Source of the DNA: Gaiella sp051003695
GTDB lineage: Bacteria; Actinomycetota; Thermoleophilia; Gaiellales; Gaiellaceae
Assembly (NCBI GenBank): GCA_051003695.1
Contig: JBPCLB010000027.1
Location: 1 to 8,019, forward strand
DNA length: 8,019 nt
Direction: 5' to 3'
Position numbers and translations under genes: made by a program. The notes beneath the pieces are model-generated. The model saw only the letters and a program-made list of their open reading frames with translations. It was not told the DNA's origin and searched no databases. This document shows positions 5,309 through 8,019 of the stretch, in pieces (positions within the stretch are counted from its first letter, which is position 1; every line of letters starts with the position of its first letter).

Positions 5309-5338
5309 CCCTTGCCGGCCGCCGGCCGTCCCCTTCGC

Positions 5339-5686
5339 ATGAGCACGATCATCGAGAGCATCGAGCAGCGGCAGCTGCGCGACACGATCCCCGTCTTCAA
5401 GGCTGGTGACACGCTGCGCGTCCATTTCAAGGTGATCGAGGGCACTCGCCAGCGGGTGCAGGTGTTCGAGGGCGTCTGTATCAAACGGCAGGGCTCGGGT
5501 GTGCGCGAGACGTTCACTGTGCGCAAGAACTCGTTCGGCGTCGGCGTCGAGCGCACGTTTCCGGTGCACTCGCCCAAGATCGACAAGCTGGAGGTCGCGC
5601 AGATCGGCGACGTCAGCCGGGCGAAGCTGTACTACCTTCGCGGGCGCGTGGGCAAGAAGGCGCGCATCCGCGAGCTTCGCCAGTAA
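5339..5686 (+). CDS. rplS: 50S ribosomal protein L19
   Basis: L19 sits at the 30S-50S interface. The 115-residue product reads MSTIIESIEQRQLRDTIPVF and carries the family signature FKAGDTLRVHFKVIEGTRQRVQVFEGVCIKRQGSGVRETFTVRK (split here across ~20-63). The C-terminal part is HSPKIDKLEVAQIGDVSRAKLYYLRGRVGKKARI. Length is exactly normal. The ATG at 5339 is chosen over an upstream in-frame start at 5285 because the family starts here and the upstream region is hairpin sequence. There is no Shine-Dalgarno sequence before the ATG, which is unusual for a highly expressed ribosomal gene. It is separated from lepB by 122 nt of palindromic spacer. Confidence 0.97.
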   Translation: MSTIIESIEQRQLRDTIPVFKAGDTLRVHFKVIEGTRQRVQVFEGVCIKRQGSGVRETFTVRKNSFGVGVERTFPVHSPKIDKLEVAQIGDVSRAKLYYLRGRVGKKARIRELRQ

Positions 5687-5723
5687 TCGTCGCGCTGCGC
5701 GCGAGAACTACCAGAGAAGGCCC

Positions 5724-5729
5724 TAGACT
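5724..5729 (+). promoter_or_regulatory. -10 box (TAGACT) for the small lipoprotein gene
   Basis: TAGACT ends 7 nt before the GTG at 5737, with no Shine-Dalgarno sequence between them. No convincing -35 box is seen at 16-18 nt. It matches the leaderless layout of trmD, rnhB and the cyclase gene. Confidence 0.45.
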
Positions 5730-5736
5730 CGCGGGC

Positions 5737-6057
5737 GTGCGCCTCGGTGTGATCGTTGCCCTGGTCGGAGCGACTGCTGTGCTCGCAGGATGTGCGGGGC
5801 CTGAAGATCCGGCCCAGCGCACGGTGCGCCAGGAGGTTCAGCGGCAGCTCACAGGCGATCCCGACTACGACTCCTCCGAGACGCACTGCACGGGCAGCCC
5901 GCGACCGTGGTTCGTCGAGGAACAAGCCAGCGTCTTCATCTGTGCCGTCCGGCGGGTCGAGGACGGAGGCTGTGACTGGTTCCGCGCGACGATCGTCGGT
6001 ACGAGGCTGCAGGTTGCGCTCGACCGACCGCGCGCCGGTTGCGTTCTTCCTTCGTAG
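5737..6057 (+). CDS. Uncharacterised small cysteine-rich lipoprotein
   Basis: I do not recognise a named family. The 106-residue product begins MRLGVIVALVGATAVLAGC, a lipoprotein signal peptide with lipobox LAGC and lipidated Cys19. The n-region is short, with Arg2 as its only positive charge. The mature part (~88 residues) has four more cysteines (51, 69, 79, 102), enough for two disulfides outside the cell. It also has a central PRPWFVEEQASVFICAVRR segment and a CDWFRATIVG segment typical of a small beta-rich fold. It should be anchored to the outer face of the membrane after processing by Lgt and LspA. The GTG start fits the -10 box 7 nt upstream and the signal peptide. It lies between rplS and rnhB in the same orientation. 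Coding frame and signal are convincing; the function is unknown. Confidence 0.82.
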   Translation: MRLGVIVALVGATAVLAGCAGPEDPAQRTVRQEVQRQLTGDPDYDSSETHCTGSPRPWFVEEQASVFICAVRRVEDGGCDWFRATIVGTRLQVALDRPRAGCVLPS

Positions 6058-6097
6058 GCAAGCCCGTGGCTCGACGGAGCTATCCGTACCCGGCCGA

Positions 6098-6103
6098 TAT
6101 CCT
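6098..6103 (+). promoter_or_regulatory. -10 box (TATCCT) for rnhB-yraN
   Basis: TATCCT ends exactly 6 nt before the rnhB GTG at 6110, the leaderless spacing. No Shine-Dalgarno sequence is present. A TCGACG at 6071-6076 is too far (21 nt) to be a good -35 box. It implies that rnhB and yraN can be transcribed on their own. Confidence 0.45.
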
Positions 6104-6109
6104 CGGGGC

Positions 6110-6748
6110 GTGCTCTCTTCCGGCCAGCGGCTGCTCCGGTTCGATCGTCGACTCGGTGTGCGACGCGTCGCCGGGGCGGATGAAGCGGGGCGCGGCTCGC
6201 TCGCCGGCCCGTTGGTCGTCGCAGGTGTCCTCCTCGACTACGACGCGCTGCGCGGTGTCCGCGTGCGGTGTCTTGCGCGGCTGAACGACTCGAAACAGGT
6301 CGAGCCGGAGGAGCGTGCTGAGCTCTACCACGCGGTGCTCGGATCCGCGTCGGCGATCTCGGTTCGCGTGATCTCGTCCGAGGCTATCGATCGCCAGGGA
6401 CTGCACCGCTCGAACCTCTGGGGCCTTCGGGCTGTGCTCGCCGATGTCGCCGACCGCGACAGCGCGTGCCTGGTCGACGGTTTTCGGCTCGGGCCGCTCG
6501 CTCCGGCTCATCGGGCGGTCGTGGACGGGGACACCAAGAGCGCGGCGATCGCCGCGGCGTCGATCGTCGCCAAGGTGACTCGAGACAGGCTGATGCGGCG
6601 ACTCGACGCCGTCTATCCGCGCTACGGCTTCGCATCGCACGTCGGCTACATCACCCCGCGCCATACGGCGGCGGTCAGGGAGTACGGCCCGTGTCGGCAG
6701 CACCGCCGATCGTTCAACGCCCGCGCCTACAGCAGGGAGGCTGCGTAG
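6110..6748 (+). CDS. rnhB: Ribonuclease HII
   Basis: RNase HII nicks RNA in RNA-DNA hybrids and starts removal of misincorporated ribonucleotides. The 212-residue product has all four DEDD metal ligands: Asp24 and Glu25 (GADEAGRGSLAGPL), Asp123 (LVDGF) and Asp141 (VDGDTKSAAIAAASIVAKVTRD). Other family blocks are LNDSKQV (58-64) and YPRYGF..HVGYITPRH.....EYGPCRQHRRSF near the C-terminus. The usual GRGPLAGP reads GRGSLAGP, a tolerated change. The start is GTG at 6110. Nothing upstream in this frame resembles the family, and a -10 box lies 6 nt before it. Its TAG directly abuts the yraN GTG, so the two are translationally coupled. Confidence 0.96.
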   Translation: MLSSGQRLLRFDRRLGVRRVAGADEAGRGSLAGPLVVAGVLLDYDALRGVRVRCLARLNDSKQVEPEERAELYHAVLGSASAISVRVISSEAIDRQGLHRSNLWGLRAVLADVADRDSACLVDGFRLGPLAPAHRAVVDGDTKSAAIAAASIVAKVTRDRLMRRLDAVYPRYGFASHVGYITPRHTAAVREYGPCRQHRRSFNARAYSREAA

Positions 6749-7075
6749 GTGAACCGAGGCGAGCGTCTCGCCGCCCGTCACTACCGGCTTCGCGGCTATC
6801 GTATTCTCGGAGCAAACGTCCGTGTGGGTGGGAACGAGCTCGACCTCGTCGTACGCCGGGGACGCCGCCTCGTCTTCGTCGAGGTGAAGGAGCGCGCGCG
6901 AGACACCTTCGGAGGGCCGCTCGGTGCCGTCGACGCCGAAAAGCGGAGACGCGTGCGCCGGGCTGCGGCCTCCTGGCTCCGAGCTCATCCGAAGTCCGCC
7001 GAGCTCGAGGTCCGATTCGAGGTGTGCGCCGTGCTCGACGGCAGGGTCGAGCGGCTCGCGTTAACGCCGGAGTAA
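6749..7075 (+). CDS. yraN: YraN / UPF0102 nuclease-fold protein
   Basis: A member of the UPF0102 family, which has a restriction-endonuclease-like (PD-(D/E)xK) fold. Biological role is poorly defined, and a link to DNA repair or Holliday-junction processing has been proposed from structure and from its neighbours. The 108-residue product reads MNRGERLAARHYRLRGYRIL, then ANVRVGGNELDLVV with Glu30 and Asp32, and LVFVEVK with Glu45 and Lys47, the putative active site. A K..RVRRAAASWL helix and RFEVCAVLDG strand follow. The family's GGEIDL reads GGNELDL, keeping the acidic pair. GTG at 6749 follows the rnhB stop with no gap, and GGGAGG at 6735-6740 is a good Shine-Dalgarno site inside the rnhB end. 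The rnhB-yraN pairing is common. Confidence 0.93.
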   Translation: MNRGERLAARHYRLRGYRILGANVRVGGNELDLVVRRGRRLVFVEVKERARDTFGGPLGAVDAEKRRRVRRAAASWLRAHPKSAELEVRFEVCAVLDGRVERLALTPE

Positions 7076-7246
7076 ACCCGCGCGGCGCCAGGTCGCCGTT
7101 ACCGTTCGGGAAACAGACGCAACGGTCGAAATAGCTGAGCGCAGCAATGGTAGGCGCGGGATCAGGGTTGTCTCTCGTGCAGCAAAACGGGAAGAGAGAC
7201 GTCATCCGCGACGAGGACCTCGAGGACGCGCCTCGAAACCCGACGC
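7076..7246 (+). other. Gene-free spacer between yraN and the methyltransferase
   Basis: No convincing gene is visible. An inverted repeat GTCTCTC (7170-7176) / GAGAGAC (7194-7200) with a 17-nt loop is the only clear structure, and there is no T-run after it. The upstream part is less GC-rich than the genes. In the methyltransferase frame a stop sits at 7151-7153 and no start codon occurs before 7247, which bounds that gene. No clear -10 or Shine-Dalgarno site precedes 7247. Confidence 0.4.
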
Positions 7247-8019
7247 ATGGCGGCGACGCAAGCGGCGCTCTACGGCGAGCTCGACATGGCGCTCTCGTGG
7301 TCGGAGGCGGAGCTTCCCGAGCGCGAGCGCACGAAGCATGTCCACCGGCTGCACCCGTACCTCGGCAAGTTCGTGCCACAGCTCGTCGAGTCGCTACTGG
7401 AGCGTTACGTGCCGGCAGGTGGCAGGGTGCTCGACCCGTTCGCCGGCTCGGGCACGACCCTCGTCGCGGCGCTCGAATCGGGACGAGATGCTGCCGGCGT
7501 CGACATCGCAGGCTTCAACTGTCTGCTGATGCGGGTCAAGACCCGCAACTACAACCTCGATGCTGTCCGCCGTGACCTGCTCTGGGCCCACGGCGAGGCC
7601 GCCGCGTTCGAGCCGAGGGGACGCTATCCGGAGGCCGCGAACACCTATGTGCGCACGTGGTTTGCCCCCACCGCGGCCGAGGAACTCCTCAATTATCGGT
7701 CGCTCGTCGAGCAGGTCGGCTCGGCGGACGTGCTGCGGACGATCCTCGCGCGCGCCGCCCGCTCTGCCCGCCGGACGACGCACTTCGACCTCGACTTCCC
7801 GCGCTCGCCGCAGCTCGAGCCGTATCCGTGCTTCAAGCACAAGCGCACCTGCAGACCAGTCACCGAGGCACGTCGCTTCCTGCTGCGTTACACGCTCGAC
7901 ACGCTCGACCGGCTTACGACCTTCGCCGCGCTCAGGGCTCGGAACCGGGTCGCGGAGGTGCTTCACGGCGACGCTCGGGAGCTCGAGCTGCCCGGATCGT
8001 ACGACGCCGTCGTGACGTC
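7247..8019 (+). CDS. DNA methyltransferase (N6-adenine/N4-cytosine type), C-terminus off window
   Basis: 257 complete codons are readable and the frame is open at the right edge. The N-terminal segment has HRLHPYLGKFVPQLVESLL (33-51), corresponding to motif X. The S-adenosylmethionine-binding motif I DPFAGSGTTLVAAL follows at 63-76, with GVDI (84-87, motif II) and RVKTRNYN (96-103). A ~135-residue mostly helical region leads to HGDARELELPGSYDAVVT (240-257). The next codon begins TC, so a Ser is predicted, giving the catalytic TSPPY motif IV just outside. The motif I to IV gap (~190 residues) is long for the gamma class and fits an alpha-like order or an inserted recognition domain. The ATG at 7247 is the first start after an in-frame stop at 7151; Met14 (7286) is an alternative. 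Whether it belongs to a restriction-modification system or is an orphan regulator cannot be seen. An RNA-directed enzyme of similar fold is less likely. Confidence 0.87.
   Translation, partial: MAATQAALYGELDMALSWSEAELPERERTKHVHRLHPYLGKFVPQLVESLLERYVPAGGRVLDPFAGSGTTLVAALESGRDAAGVDIAGFNCLLMRVKTRNYNLDAVRRDLLWAHGEAAAFEPRGRYPEAANTYVRTWFAPTAAEELLNYRSLVEQVGSADVLRTILARAARSARRTTHFDLDFPRSPQLEPYPCFKHKRTCRPVTEARRFLLRYTLDTLDRLTTFAALRARNRVAEVLHGDARELELPGSYDAVVT

Noticed and set aside
5756..6109. N-terminal extension of rnhB through the lipoprotein gene
   Set aside because: The extension is out-of-frame lipoprotein sequence; RNase HII proteins begin near the GTG at 6110.
6080..6988. A 302-codon open frame antisense to rnhB and yraN
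   Set aside because: Same shadow effect; both plus-strand genes have full catalytic motifs.
7147..7575. A plus-strand open frame overlapping the methyltransferase start
   Set aside because: It is another frame of the same DNA with no motif; the frame from 7247 carries HPYLGKF and DPFAGSGTT.
1..8019. tRNA, rRNA, SRP RNA, CRISPR arrays, insertion sequences and attachment sites
   Set aside because: I looked for cloverleaf ends, repeat-spacer periodicity, transposase motifs and terminal inverted repeats and saw none. The intergenic palindromes are irregular and lack spacers.

Overview
The window is a high-GC bacterial chromosome segment, most likely from an actinomycetote. I lean towards a Thermoleophilia/Gaiellales-like lineage. 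That placement is an inference from GC content, GTG/TTG start usage, TANNNT -10 boxes placed directly in front of start codons, and the class III cyclase/AAA-ATPase gene. No rRNA or other marker is present to prove it.

Layout. Positions 1-897 (minus strand) hold the N-terminal 299 residues of a zinc-ribbon / class III nucleotidyl cyclase / AAA-ATPase signalling protein that runs off the left edge. A 128-bp divergent spacer follows. A plus-strand housekeeping block then runs from 1026 to 7075: ffh (SRP GTPase), rpsP (ribosomal protein S16), a khpA-like single KH-domain RNA-binding protein, rimM (30S maturation), trmD (tRNA m1G37 methyltransferase), lepB (signal peptidase I), rplS (ribosomal protein L19), an uncharacterised small lipoprotein, rnhB (RNase HII) and yraN (UPF0102). 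This is the widely conserved ffh-rpsP-rimM-trmD-rplS-rnhB-yraN order, with lepB between trmD and rplS. From 7247 to the right edge lies the N-terminal part of a DNA methyltransferase of the DPFAGSGTT type, cut just where its catalytic SPPY motif should begin.

The genes work together in ribosome assembly (S16, L19, RimM), translational fidelity (TrmD), co-translational targeting (Ffh), cleavage of exported precursors (LepB) and removal of RNA from DNA (RNase HII). Coupling is tight within trmD-lepB (TTGA overlap) and rnhB-yraN (stop abuts start). Five transcription-unit heads (cyclase, ffh, trmD, lipoprotein, rnhB) carry a TANNNT hexamer 6-8 nt before a GTG start, which suggests leaderless mRNAs and several internal promoters rather than one long operon.

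The spacers before rpsP, khpA, trmD and rplS are rich in inverted repeats, with a shared 12-mer in two of them and an imperfect 21-bp direct repeat in a third. They look like REP-type intergenic elements or structured leaders. TrmD departs from the family consensus at knot and catalytic positions. I see no clearly new multi-gene system here. The most interesting items are the leaderless-promoter pattern, the palindromic spacers, the divergent TrmD, and the methyltransferase at the right edge whose neighbours are out of view.
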